Assembly: GCF_014649335.1 (NCBI RefSeq)
Contig: NZ_BMSV01000001.1
Span: 868,001 to 932,000, forward strand
Reading direction: 5' to 3'
DNA length: 64,000 nucleotides
Origin: Streptomyces roseolilacinus
GTDB taxonomy: Bacteria; Actinomycetota; Actinomycetes; Streptomycetales; Streptomycetaceae
Shown here: positions 24,445-32,953 of the stretch, in pieces
Position numbering within the stretch: position 1 is the stretch's first letter
Layout: each line of letters begins with the position of its first letter
Translations under genes and position numbers: made by a program
Notes under the pieces: model-generated
What the model was told of the DNA's origin: nothing
The model's input: the letters and a program-made list of their open reading frames with translations, nothing else
Databases searched by the model: none

Positions 24445-25905
24445 ATGACCAGCATCGGCATGACCGGCGAACCGGGCACCGACACCCGCACGCACACCGA
24501 CGCGGACGTCGTCGTCGTGGGCGCGGGCCCCACCGGGATGCTGCTCGCGGGCGACCTCGCGGCGGCCGGGCTCCGCGTCACGCTCGTCGAGCGCCGCTCC
24601 CACGCGACCGGCAACCTCACCCGCGCCTTCGGCGTCCACGCCCGGACCCTGGAGCTCCTCGACGCCCGCGGCCTGGCGGACGAGCTGGTGGGGACGGGCA
24701 CGACCCTCACCCGGCTGCGCCTGTTCGGCAGGCTGTCGCTGGACCTCTCGCGACTGCGCTCCCGCTTCCCCTACCTGCTCGTCACCCCGCAGTACGAAGT
24801 GGAGCGCCTGCTGGAGCGCCGCGCCCGCGCCGCCGGCGTGGAGTTCCGCCACGACACGGTGCTGCGCGCCCTGCGACAGGACACCGAAGGCGTCACCGCC
24901 GAACTCGCCCCCTCGACAGGCGGCGGCGCGGCCGTCCGGCTCCGCGCCCGCTACCTGGTCGGCGCGGACGGCGTCCGCAGCACGGTCCGCGACCAGCTCG
25001 GCCTGCCGTTCCCCGGCCGCCCCGTGGTCCGCTCGCTCGTCCTGGCGGACGTCCGCCTGACGGATCCGCCCGAGGACGTGCTGGCCGCCGACGGCAAGGG
25101 CGACGCGTTCGCGTTCACCGCCCCGTTCGGTGACGGCTGGTACCGCGTCATGGGCTGGGACCGGCGCCGCCAGGTCCCGGACGGCGCCCCCGTCGACCTC
25201 GACGAGCTCCGCGGCATCGCCCGCCGCGCCCTCGGCTCGGACTTCGGGATGCACGACGCCCGCTGGATCTCCCGCTTCCACAGCGACGAACGACAGGTGC
25301 CCGCCTACCGCGCGGGCCGCGTCCTGCTCGCCGGCGACGCCGCGCACGTCCACTCCCCCGCCGGCGGCCAGGGCATGAACACCGGCCTCCAGGACGCCGC
25401 GAACCTCTCCTGGAAGCTCGCCGCCGTCCTGCGCGGCGACACCCGGGATCCCGAGGCGCTCCTCGACAGCTACCACGCCGAGCGGCACCCGGTCGGCACG
25501 GCCGTCCTCCGCGGCAGCGGGACGATCATCCGCCTCGCCATGGCCCGCACCCCGCTCCGGCGCGCCGCCCGCGCCGCCGCCGTCCGCCTCGTCACCACGG
25601 TGCGGCCGCTCTCCGCCAAGGTGACGGGGACGCTCAGCGGGATCGGCGTCTCCTACCCCGCCGGGCGCGGCGCGCACCGCCTCGCCGGACGGCGCGCCCC
25701 GGACCTCTCCCTCGCCGAGGGCCGTCTGTACGAGTTGTTGCGCGCGGGCTCCTTCGTCCTGGTCGCTCCCCGGGGCGCGCACCCGGCCGCCCTGGAGATC
25801 TCCACCGCGCCCGGCGGGGTCGTGCGGGCCACCTGGGCGAACCCCGCCCGTCGCGGCGCCCTGCTGGTCCGCCCCGACGGGTACATAGCCTGGGCCCGGG
25901 ACTGA
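24445..25905 (+). CDS. FAD-dependent aromatic-type monooxygenase
   Basis: A 486-residue class A flavoprotein hydroxylase. The FAD-binding GxGxxG is at Gly26-Gly31 (VVVVGAGPTGMLLAGDLA); the DG motif LVGADGVRSTVRDQLG and the second FAD motif GRVLLAGDAAHVHSPAGGQGMNTGLQD (about residues 290-316) follow, then a thioredoxin-like C-terminal extension typical of the polyketide/phenol hydroxylase group. It uses NAD(P)H and O2 to hydroxylate an aromatic substrate. A GAGGAGG ribosome-binding site precedes ATG 24445. Control by the divergent TetR protein suggests a detoxification or resistance role rather than a biosynthetic cluster, as no other such genes are near. Confidence 0.9.
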   Translation: MTSIGMTGEPGTDTRTHTDADVVVVGAGPTGMLLAGDLAAAGLRVTLVERRSHATGNLTRAFGVHARTLELLDARGLADELVGTGTTLTRLRLFGRLSLDLSRLRSRFPYLLVTPQYEVERLLERRARAAGVEFRHDTVLRALRQDTEGVTAELAPSTGGGAAVRLRARYLVGADGVRSTVRDQLGLPFPGRPVVRSLVLADVRLTDPPEDVLAADGKGDAFAFTAPFGDGWYRVMGWDRRRQVPDGAPVDLDELRGIARRALGSDFGMHDARWISRFHSDERQVPAYRAGRVLLAGDAAHVHSPAGGQGMNTGLQDAANLSWKLAAVLRGDTRDPEALLDSYHAERHPVGTAVLRGSGTIIRLAMARTPLRRAARAAAVRLVTTVRPLSAKVTGTLSGIGVSYPAGRGAHRLAGRRAPDLSLAEGRLYELLRAGSFVLVAPRGAHPAALEISTAPGGVVRATWANPARRGALLVRPDGYIAWARD

Positions 25906-25951
25906 GCGCCGCCCCGGCCGGGGACCGGGCGCCCCCGGCCCGTGCCGCCCG

Positions 25952-26887
25952 TCACGAGCCCGGGGCCTCGGACCGGTCGAGGACGTGCCGCAGGTACGCC
26001 TGCGGATCGGCCAGGTACCGCCGCCAGTGGTCGACCAGCGCCAGTTCGCCCCAGGGGACCCGGCGCAGCCCGTGGTCGCCCACCTCGACGATGTCGGCTC
26101 CCGGCAGGGCGGTCAGCAGCGGCGAGTGCGTCGCGCACACCACCTGGCCGCCTTGCCGCACCAACCGGTCGATGTGCCCGAGCAGTTCGAGGCAGGAGGT
26201 GAACGACAGCGCGGCCTCGGGCTCGTCCATCACGTACAGCCCCGGCTGCAGGAACTTCCCGCGGAACGCCGCGAGGAAGCCCTCACCGTGGCTCACCGTC
26301 TCCGGGGCGAAACCCTCCCGGTCCAGTGCGTCGAGCGCCGTCTCGGCCCGCAGGAAGAAGCCCTTGCGGGCCGCCCGGCTCCTCATCATCCGCCGCCCGC
26401 GCGGTGACGCCGCGTCGAACCGGACCCGCTCCCCCAGCACCGACCGGCCCCGGTCGGTGGCGTACCGCCAGTCGTGCGAACCGCCCCAGGAATCCAGGCC
26501 GAACCCCTCCGCCAGCGCCTCCACCAGCGTCGACTTGCCCGACCCGTTCTCGCCCACGAGGAAGGTCACCGGCGCGGTGAAGCGCAGCCCGTCCCCCGTC
26601 AGGGCCCGCACACACGGCACCGACCAGGGCCACTCGCCGTCATCGCAGGAGGCCACATGAGCGTACGCACGTTCGATGATCACGAGCCGAGTCTCACCGT
26701 CCGGGGCTTCCCGGATCAACCGGGCGGGGGTGGGAATCGGCCAGAACACACAGGGGTCGCCGGTCTCCAGGACGAGCACGCGGTGCCCGCCGCCACCCGG
26801 GCTCCGGTCGGCCGCACCGCCGTTCCACGCCGTGTCCACCACCGTCGCGACGGGCACCGCCCCAGCACCCCCGCGCCTCGTCCTCAT
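25952..26887 (-). CDS. AAA family ATPase (SMC/ABC-like, single domain)
   Basis: A protein of about 311 residues with an ABC-class ATPase core. Walker A is GENGSGKST at residues 112-120 (VTFLVGENGSGKSTLVEALAEGFG), a SHGEGF segment stands in the signature position, Walker B is GLYVMDEPEAALS, and the H-loop is VVCATHSPLL. This order and size match the stand-alone AAA_21/YbgA-like ATPases of unknown role. The first about 50 residues are low complexity, so the true start may lie downstream of 26887. It converges on the monooxygenase and is divergent from the SDR gene. No partner nuclease is adjacent. Confidence 0.8.
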   Translation of the reverse strand: MRTRRGGAGAVPVATVVDTAWNGGAADRSPGGGGHRVLVLETGDPCVFWPIPTPARLIREAPDGETRLVIIERAYAHVASCDDGEWPWSVPCVRALTGDGLRFTAPVTFLVGENGSGKSTLVEALAEGFGLDSWGGSHDWRYATDRGRSVLGERVRFDAASPRGRRMMRSRAARKGFFLRAETALDALDREGFAPETVSHGEGFLAAFRGKFLQPGLYVMDEPEAALSFTSCLELLGHIDRLVRQGGQVVCATHSPLLTALPGADIVEVGDHGLRRVPWGELALVDHWRRYLADPQAYLRHVLDRSEAPGS

Positions 26888-27053
26888 GTCCGGAAGGTGC
26901 CGCTTTCCCCTCCCTCGTCCGAGGCCGGCCACGCGGGACCCGCGCCACCGGCCCACGACCGCCCCGGCCAATGATCATGTACACCCCACACGGGCACCGG
27001 GGCGCGCCTATGCTGGCGGCGTACCGCTCACCGGCCCGAGGAGCACGCAGACC

Positions 27054-27818
27054 ATGACCGCCGCCGCCCTGCCCGTCGCCGTCGTCACCGGAGCCAGCAG
27101 CGGCATCGGGGCCGCGACCGCGCGCCACCTGGCCGCGGCCGGCCACCGCGTCGTGCTCACCGCGCGCCGCAAGGACCGTATCGAGGCCCTCGCCGCCGAG
27201 CTGGCCGAAGCCGGCCACCAGGCCACGGCGTACGCCCTCGACGTCACCGACCGCCCGGCCGTCGACGCCTTCGCGGCCTCCCTGGACCGCTGCGACGTCC
27301 TGGTCAACAACGCCGGCGGCGCGCTCGGCGCCGACCCGGTGGCGAGCGGCGACCCCGAGGACTGGCGCCGCATGTACGAGGTGAACGTCATCGGCACGCT
27401 CCACATGACGCAGGCCCTGCTGCCCGCGCTCACCGGGAGCGGCGCCGGCACGGTCGTCGTGGTCTCCTCCACGGCCGGCCACGCCACGTACGAGGGCGGC
27501 GCGGGCTACGTCGCCGCCAAGCACGGCGCCCGGGTCCTCGCCGAGACGCTGCGCCTGGAGATCGTCGGCACCCCGGTCCGGGTCATCGAGGTGGCGCCCG
27601 GCATGGTGAAGACGGAGGAGTTCGCCACGACCCGGTTCCGCGGCGACACGGAGCGGGCGGCGAAGGTCTACGAGGGGGTGCCCGACCCGCTGTCGGCCGA
27701 CGACGTGGCCGACACGATCACCTGGGCCGTGACGCGGCCGCCGCACGTCAACATCGACCTGCTGGTCGTCCGGCCCCGCGCCCAGGCGTCGAACCACAAG
27801 GTGCACCGGGAGGGCTGA
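27054..27818 (+). CDS. Short-chain dehydrogenase/reductase (SDR)
   Basis: A 254-residue classical SDR. The cofactor motif TGASSGIG is at residues 12-19 and the Arg/Lys after beta2 (TARRKDR) favours NADP(H). NNAG is at 85-88 and the catalytic Ser139-Tyr152-Lys156 are in VVSSTAGHATYEGGAGYVAAK. The C-terminus VNIDLLVVRPRAQASNHKVHRE matches the YdfG-like 3-hydroxy acid/serine dehydrogenase subgroup. The substrate is not certain. A -10-like TATGCT sits at 27009-27014 and GAGGAGCACG just before the ATG is the ribosome-binding site. It converges on rtcB with a 27-bp gap. Confidence 0.9.
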   Translation: MTAAALPVAVVTGASSGIGAATARHLAAAGHRVVLTARRKDRIEALAAELAEAGHQATAYALDVTDRPAVDAFAASLDRCDVLVNNAGGALGADPVASGDPEDWRRMYEVNVIGTLHMTQALLPALTGSGAGTVVVVSSTAGHATYEGGAGYVAAKHGARVLAETLRLEIVGTPVRVIEVAPGMVKTEEFATTRFRGDTERAAKVYEGVPDPLSADDVADTITWAVTRPPHVNIDLLVVRPRAQASNHKVHREG

Positions 27819-27845
27819 CGCGCGGGGCCGGGCCGGCGGGCCGGC

Positions 27846-29039
27846 TCAGCCCTTCACGCAGACGACCTGCTTCAGCTTCGCCACGACCTCCACCAGGTCC
27901 CGCTGCTGGTCAATGACCTTCTCGATCGGCTTGTACGCGCCGGGGATCTCGTCGACGACGCCGGAGTCCTTGCGGCACTCCACGCCCCGCGTCTGCTCCT
28001 CCAGGTCCCGCGTGGAGAACCGGCGCTTGGCGGCGTTCCGGCTCATCCGCCGACCGGCGCCGTGCGAGGCGGAGTTGAAGGACTTCTCGTTCCCGAGGCC
28101 CTTCACGATGTAGGAGCCGGTCCCCATGGAACCGGGGATGATGCCGTACTCGCCGCTCCCGGCACGGATCGCGCCCTTCCGGGTGACGAGCAGGTCCATG
28201 CCGTCGTACCGCTCCTCCGCCACGTAGTTGTGGTGGCAGGAGATCTCCCGCTCGAAGGTCACCCTGGCCTTCTTGAACTCCTTGCGGACCACGTCCTTCA
28301 GGAGCGCCATCATGACCGTGCGGTTGTGCTTGGCGTATTCCTGCGCCCAGAACAGGTCGTTGCGGTACGCGGCCATCTCCGGCGTGTCGGCGACGAACAC
28401 CGCGAGGTCCCGGTCGATCAGGTCCTGGTTGTGCGGCAGCTTCCGGGCGACGCCGATGTGGTGCTCGGCCAGTTCCTTGCCGATGTTCCGCGACCCGGAG
28501 TGCAGCATCAGCCACACCGATCCGGTCGAATCCAGGCAGACCTCGACGAAGTGGTTACCGCTTCCGAGCGTTCCCATCTGCTTCGTGGCCCGTTCCTGAC
28601 GGAACTTGACCGCTTCCGCGATGCCGTCGAACCGCGCCCACAGGTCGTCCCACCCGGTCGCCGCGAGGCCCTCGAGCCGCCCGGGGTCGACCATCTCGTC
28701 GTGCATCCCCCGGCCCACCGGGATGGCCTGCTCGATCCGCGACCGCAGCCCGGAGAGGTCGCCCGGCAGGTCGTTCGCGGTGAGCGACGTCCTGACGGCC
28801 GACATGCCGCAGCCGATGTCCACACCGACCGCCGCCGGGCAGACCGCGCCGTGCATGGCGATGACGGACCCGACCGTGGCGCCCTTGCCGTAGTGGACGT
28901 CCGGCATCACGGCGAGCCCCTTGATCCACGGCAGGGTCGCGGTGTTCCGCAGCTGCTGGAGGGCGACGTCCTCCACCGCGGCAGGGTCCGTCCACATCCG
29001 AATGGGCACCTTCGCACCCGGAACCTCGACGTACGACAT
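27846..29039 (-). CDS. rtcB: RNA-splicing ligase RtcB
   Basis: A 397-residue RtcB that joins RNA 2',3'-cyclic phosphate or 3'-phosphate ends to 5'-OH ends, using GTP and Mn2+. Metal and guanylylation residues are in place: Asp74 and Cys77 (GVDIGCGM), the GSGNHFVEV and HSGSRNIGKELAEHH histidines, AGSGEYGIIPGSMGTGSYIV, and the GMP-accepting His326 in SASHGAGRRMSR. The GAGGAAGT ribosome-binding site sits directly before the ATG. No RtcA cyclase, RtcR regulator or archease gene is adjacent, so it acts alone here. Its upstream region has a CTGACAT/ATGACAG near-palindrome (29091-29106). Confidence 0.95.
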   Translation of the reverse strand: MSYVEVPGAKVPIRMWTDPAAVEDVALQQLRNTATLPWIKGLAVMPDVHYGKGATVGSVIAMHGAVCPAAVGVDIGCGMSAVRTSLTANDLPGDLSGLRSRIEQAIPVGRGMHDEMVDPGRLEGLAATGWDDLWARFDGIAEAVKFRQERATKQMGTLGSGNHFVEVCLDSTGSVWLMLHSGSRNIGKELAEHHIGVARKLPHNQDLIDRDLAVFVADTPEMAAYRNDLFWAQEYAKHNRTVMMALLKDVVRKEFKKARVTFEREISCHHNYVAEERYDGMDLLVTRKGAIRAGSGEYGIIPGSMGTGSYIVKGLGNEKSFNSASHGAGRRMSRNAAKRRFSTRDLEEQTRGVECRKDSGVVDEIPGAYKPIEKVIDQQRDLVEVVAKLKQVVCVKG

Positions 29040-29090
29040 ACTTCCTCGATCCCCCTGAAAAGCCAGAAAGCGCAAAATCCGATGCCAGAA

Positions 29091-29106
29091 CTGACATAAA
29101 TGACAG
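29091..29106. promoter_or_regulatory. Near-palindrome upstream of rtcB
   Basis: CTGACATAAATGACAG, arms matching at 6 of 7 positions, in the AT-richest part of the divergent gap between rtcB and a DUF3558 lipoprotein. A weak operator candidate. Confidence 0.3.
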
Positions 29107-29210
29107 CAGACCGGCAGTAACGGCGCGCGTGCGATACACATTGTGTTCACCGGCCGCCGACCACCGGCAAGCTGTTTTCACCGTGACCGCAGGGAAGGGA
29201 GCCCGGAACC

Positions 29211-30128
29211 GTGCAGCGAAGGGCGTACGCATCCGGTCTGGCCGCACTCCTCGCGGCGGTCAGTGCGACCGCCCTCGCCGGGTGCAGTTCCGACTCCGGA
29301 ACAGACAGTTCCGGAACCGACGCCAAGACCGGCACCACCGCCGGCACCATCGCCCAGCCCGGCCGCTACCGCACCCTCTTCGAACCCTGCGGCTCCGTCC
29401 CCCTCGCCACCCTGCAGGACATGCTCCCCTCCGTCACCGCCCTGCCGGTCGAGCAGCGCGACCGCGTCCTGCGCGGCACCGCCGCCGTCACGTACGACAC
29501 GGACCGCCGCGTCGGCTGCGCCTGGAAGGCGGACGGCCCGGACGCCACCCACCACCTCTCCCTCGACTTCGAGCGCGTGGTCTCCTACGACCCGTCCGTC
29601 AGCGACGAGACGCGGGCGCAGGAGGTGTACACGACCAAGGAGTCCGCCGCCGGCCTGGCCCCCGCCTCGCCCCCCACCACCGCGGCCCCGAGCACCGGCG
29701 CGCCCGCCGCTCCCCTGACCGGCGCGTCCAAGCCCGCCGCCCCCGCCGCTCCCCTGACCGGCGCATCCAAGCCCGCCGCCGCCCCCGGAACGGCCGGCAC
29801 CGCCCTCGTCCCCGGCGGGCAGCAGGCGCAGACCGTCTCCCCCGGCACCCCCACCCCCACTCCCACGGCCTCCACACCGCCCGAGGGCCTGGAGTCCCGG
29901 ACGCTGACCGACCTGGGGGACGTGGCGTTCCTCGACGACGTCCTCACCCCGGCCGGATCGGTCACCCAGCAGCGCGTCGTCAGCGTGGTGTTCCGCACAT
30001 CGAACGTGATCGTGACCGTGCGGTACGCGGCCCAGCCCACGCGTGTCGGGGAGGTTCCGGACAGTGAGGAACTGCAGGAAAAGGCGCGCCGGCTGGCGGA
30101 CCGTCTGGCCGAGCGGTTCGACGAGTAG
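29211..30128 (+). CDS. DUF3558-type lipoprotein with internal repeat
   Basis: A 305-residue exported lipoprotein: signal peptide with lipobox ALAGC (Cys25). A conserved domain starts PGRYRTLFEPCGSVPLATLQDML and holds the RRVGCAWKAD cysteine; this Cys-paired layout is typical of DUF3558. Residues about 145-225 form an Ala/Pro/Thr-rich wall-spanning or linker region with a 13-residue tandem repeat (AAPLTGASKPAAP, 39-bp period). The C-terminal part resumes conserved sequence (VSVVFRTSNVIVTVRYAAQP). The role is unknown. A paralogue follows 170 bp downstream. Confidence 0.8.
   Translation: MQRRAYASGLAALLAAVSATALAGCSSDSGTDSSGTDAKTGTTAGTIAQPGRYRTLFEPCGSVPLATLQDMLPSVTALPVEQRDRVLRGTAAVTYDTDRRVGCAWKADGPDATHHLSLDFERVVSYDPSVSDETRAQEVYTTKESAAGLAPASPPTTAAPSTGAPAAPLTGASKPAAPAAPLTGASKPAAAPGTAGTALVPGGQQAQTVSPGTPTPTPTASTPPEGLESRTLTDLGDVAFLDDVLTPAGSVTQQRVVSVVFRTSNVIVTVRYAAQPTRVGEVPDSEELQEKARRLADRLAERFDE
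29705..29782 (+). repeat. 39-bp in-frame tandem repeat in the lipoprotein linker
   Basis: Two copies of a 39-bp unit encoding AAPLTGASKPAAP differ by a single base in the second half. The in-frame length indicates expansion within the extracellular linker. Confidence 0.75.
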
Positions 30129-30297
30129 CCGGGCCCCGGAGGCTCGCGCACCGCGCCCCGACGCGTGCCGGAGTACCCCGACGGCCCCCGTCCGGGCGCC
30201 CGGACGGGCTACCGTGGCCGGGCCGGATCGCCCGGACCCGTATGACAGGCCGGTACGAGCGACTCGTACGACAAGCGACAGAGCGACTGAAGGAACC

Positions 30298-31035
30298 ATG
30301 CACCGATCAGCCCCGCGTCTCACCCGCATACTCGCCTGCGCCGCCGTCCCGGTGATGCTCGTCGCCGCCGGCTGCTCGTCGGACGACCCCGGCTCCGGCG
30401 CGTCCCCGTCGCCCTCCGCGTCGGCGGCGGGCGGGGCCTCGGCCGCGCCCGCCACGACGGCGGCGCCCGCGCCGAGCGTCGCCCCGGCGAAGTTCGCCAA
30501 GCTGCCGGACGCCTGCAAGGCCGTCACCGCGAAGACGGTCGAGGACCTCGTGCCGGAGGTGAAGACGAAGTCCGGTACGCCCGGCAAGTCCTCCGACATG
30601 ACCAGCCGCGGCAGCTGCTCGTGGAACGGCCTGGAGGACAAGGGCGTCAAGGGCTCCGACTACCGCTGGCTGGACGTCTCGCTGCTGCGCTTCGACTCGG
30701 ACCCGACGCTCGGCGGCGGCGAGAAGCGCGCGCAGGACAAGTACACGGACAAGGTCGCCGAGGCGAAGGCGGCCGAGGGCGCCATCGACGTGCGGACCTC
30801 GTCCGCGCCGGGCATCGGCAACGAGGCCCGCGCCGTCAGCTACTCCCTGAAGAAGACCGGCGAGACCTTCCGCTACGGCGTGATCGTGGTCCGCACGGAG
30901 AACGTGGTGATCACCGTCTCCTACAACGGCACCGGTTACGCGGGCGCCGAGGCCCCGGCCGCGGGCGAGTTGATGGAGGGCACGGTGAAGGCCGTCAAGG
31001 ACGCCGTCGCCGCCGTGGCCGCCGCCAACAAGTAG
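30298..31035 (+). CDS. DUF3558 family lipoprotein
   Basis: A 245-residue exported lipoprotein with lipobox VAAGC (Cys26), an Ala/Ser/Pro linker to about residue 60, and a DUF3558 domain: FAKLPDACKAVTAKTVEDLVPEV, then RGSCSWNGLEDKGVKGSDYRWLDVSLLRFDSD, ending in YGVIVVRTENVVITVSYNGTG. The two Cys of the domain probably form a disulfide. It is a paralogue of the preceding gene, and both repeat the VVITVxY C-terminal strand. GGAACC is just before the ATG. Probably duplicated cell-surface proteins of unknown ligand. Confidence 0.85.
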   Translation: MHRSAPRLTRILACAAVPVMLVAAGCSSDDPGSGASPSPSASAAGGASAAPATTAAPAPSVAPAKFAKLPDACKAVTAKTVEDLVPEVKTKSGTPGKSSDMTSRGSCSWNGLEDKGVKGSDYRWLDVSLLRFDSDPTLGGGEKRAQDKYTDKVAEAKAAEGAIDVRTSSAPGIGNEARAVSYSLKKTGETFRYGVIVVRTENVVITVSYNGTGYAGAEAPAAGELMEGTVKAVKDAVAAVAAANK

Positions 31036-31148
31036 CCCCCGGCAGCGACCGAACGACGGGATCCGGCCGCCCCCGGGCAGCCGGGTCCCGCACACGTGTG
31101 CCAGGCTGTGCCCGCGAAAGCGCATGCTGACCAGGGAGGGGACCGCGG

Positions 31149-32687
31149 GTGGCCGCGATGCAACTGACACGGATGCACCGCGTTTTGATCGGTGTCGTCG
31201 TCGCCGGTGCCGTGATCATCGCTGCGATCGGCTTCGCGGGCTCGTATGCGGCAGTGCGGGAACTGGCCGAGAAGAAAGGTTTCGGCGACTTTTCCCTGGT
31301 CTTCCCGATCGGCATCGACGCGGGCATCTGCGTACTGCTGGCCCTCGACCTCCTGCTGACCTGGCTCCGGATCCCCTTCCCGCTGCTGCGGCAGACGGCG
31401 TGGCTGCTGACCGCCGCGACGATCGCCTTCAACGGCGCCGCGGCATGGCCGGATCCGCTCGGTGTGGGGATGCACGCCGTCATCCCGATGCTGTTCGTCG
31501 TGGCCGTCGAGGCGGCCCGGCACGCGGTGGGCCGGATCGCGGACATCACCGCCGACAAGCACATGGAGGGCGTGCGGCTCACCCGGTGGCTGCTGTCGCC
31601 CGTGCCGACGTTCCGGCTGTGGCGGCGGATGAAGCTGTGGGAGCTGCGGTCGTACGAGCAGGTGATCAAGCTGGAGCAGGACCGGCTGATCTACCAGGCG
31701 CGCCTCCAGGCCCGGTTCGGACGCGGGTGGCGGCGCAAGGCACCGGTGGAGGCACTGATGCCGCTGCGCCTCGCGAAGTACGGCGTGCCGCTCGCGGAGA
31801 CCGCCCCGGCGGGCCTGGCGGCGGCGGGCGTCGAACCGATGCTGCTGCCCCCGAACCCGGTGGCCCAGGAGACCCCCGCCCCGCTGGCGGCCGCCCCGGT
31901 GGCGGAACTGCCCCAGGCGGCGTCCGCCGAGCCCCGGCCCGCGGCGCCCGTACAGCAGGCACCGCAGCAGGCGGCCCCCGCGCCACAGCAGGCCCGGGCG
32001 GCGCAGCCCGCACCGGACGGGACCACCGCCCAGACCGCCGCCCCCGCCCCGGCCGAAGCCCAGGCCCCAACTCGGACCGCCGCCCCGACCGAGGCCCAGA
32101 CCCCGGCACCGGGCGGACAGCAGGCCCAGCCGCAGCCGCACCCCGGCCCCACCCCCCACCCGCAGCCCGAGCCGGCACCGCGCCCCCAGCCCCACCCGCA
32201 GACGCAGGAGCACCTCCAGCCCCAGGAGTATCCGCAGCCCCAGGAGCACCTCCAGCCCCAGGAGTATCCGCAGACTCAGGAGCACCTCCAGCCGCAGGAG
32301 CAGCAGCCGGAGCCCGCGCCCCAGCCGCACGCCCCGCAGCCCGAGCCGCACCACACCGCCCCGGCCAACCACGTCAGCCCCTGGTTCTCCGCGCCCACGC
32401 TGCCCCAGGACACCGCCTACGCCGGCTCGTACGACCCGGCGGCACACGCCGAGGAAGCCGACCGCGTCCCGGAGGCGGAGGAGGACGAGTACGTCCGCGC
32501 GGCGTACGAGGCGTTCCAGGGGTACGTCGGGGAGAACGGCAACCCGCCGAGCGCCGACGCCCTGGCCCTCCACCTCACGAACGCCTACGGCCTCCAGCAC
32601 CCCCGCGCCGTGCCCCTGCTCCGCCGGCTGCTCCCGGACTTCATCACCCGGTACCAGGCCGAGCTGGAAGCCGAGCACATCGCCTGA
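31149..32687 (+). CDS. DUF2637 membrane protein with Pro/Gln-rich tail
   Basis: A 512-residue protein. The N-terminal 130 residues hold four membrane helices (about 11-31, 52-73, 82-100, 106-124) with the DUF2637 motif FPIGIDAGICVLLALDLLL, as in SpdB-like transfer/spread proteins and chromosomal relatives. A basic segment (140-200) follows, then a long Pro/Gln/Ala tail with a 12-residue tandem repeat (EHLQPQEYPQPQ). A C-terminal helical domain (EEDEYVRAAYEAFQGYVGENGNPPSADALALHL) resembles small DNA-binding or replication-linked modules. An AGGGAGGG ribosome-binding site supports GTG 31149. No plasmid genes are nearby, so a chromosomal role is likely. Confidence 0.82.
   Translation: MAAMQLTRMHRVLIGVVVAGAVIIAAIGFAGSYAAVRELAEKKGFGDFSLVFPIGIDAGICVLLALDLLLTWLRIPFPLLRQTAWLLTAATIAFNGAAAWPDPLGVGMHAVIPMLFVVAVEAARHAVGRIADITADKHMEGVRLTRWLLSPVPTFRLWRRMKLWELRSYEQVIKLEQDRLIYQARLQARFGRGWRRKAPVEALMPLRLAKYGVPLAETAPAGLAAAGVEPMLLPPNPVAQETPAPLAAAPVAELPQAASAEPRPAAPVQQAPQQAAPAPQQARAAQPAPDGTTAQTAAPAPAEAQAPTRTAAPTEAQTPAPGGQQAQPQPHPGPTPHPQPEPAPRPQPHPQTQEHLQPQEYPQPQEHLQPQEYPQTQEHLQPQEQQPEPAPQPHAPQPEPHHTAPANHVSPWFSAPTLPQDTAYAGSYDPAAHAEEADRVPEAEEDEYVRAAYEAFQGYVGENGNPPSADALALHLTNAYGLQHPRAVPLLRRLLPDFITRYQAELEAEHIA
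32208..32300 (+). repeat. 36-bp in-frame tandem repeat (EHLQPQEYPQPQ)
   Basis: Units at 32208-32243 and 32244-32279 and a partial third from 32280, within the Pro/Gln-rich tail of the DUF2637 protein. The second unit differs at PQTQ. Confidence 0.8.
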
Positions 32688-32888
32688 CCCGGAGGCCGGG
32701 TGCCGCCCTCCGCCCCGGCGCCCGAAACCGGGCGTCCTCCGCCCGCGCCCCGCACCCGGACCGGTCATCCACCGCACCCACCGCGCCGGCCCCACCCCAC
32801 CGCACCCACCCCGCCAGTCACACCCCGCCTCACCCGCCTCGTCGTCCCCGGGACGCGACCCCGCACCATCCGAACGGCGCGGCATCGA

Positions 32889-32923
32889 CGAAGGGCCCCA
32901 CCCGCGCGGGGTGGAGCCCTTCG
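32889..32923 (-). terminator. Hairpin terminator of lysS
   Basis: 15-bp arms (32889-32903 and 32909-32923) around a 5-nt loop. On the minus strand the single non-Watson-Crick position is a G-T wobble, so the stem is complete for lysS, whose stop lies 30 bp away. It may also stop the DUF2637 transcript from the other side. Confidence 0.75.
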
Positions 32924-32953
32924 TCCGTCACCCGGGGCGGCCCGCCCCGGGTG

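Noticed and set aside
27812..27852. GGGCTGA...TCAGCCC inverted repeat between the SDR and rtcB genes
   Set aside because: The arms are simply the two convergent gene ends and stop codons; the 27-nt loop makes a terminator doubtful.
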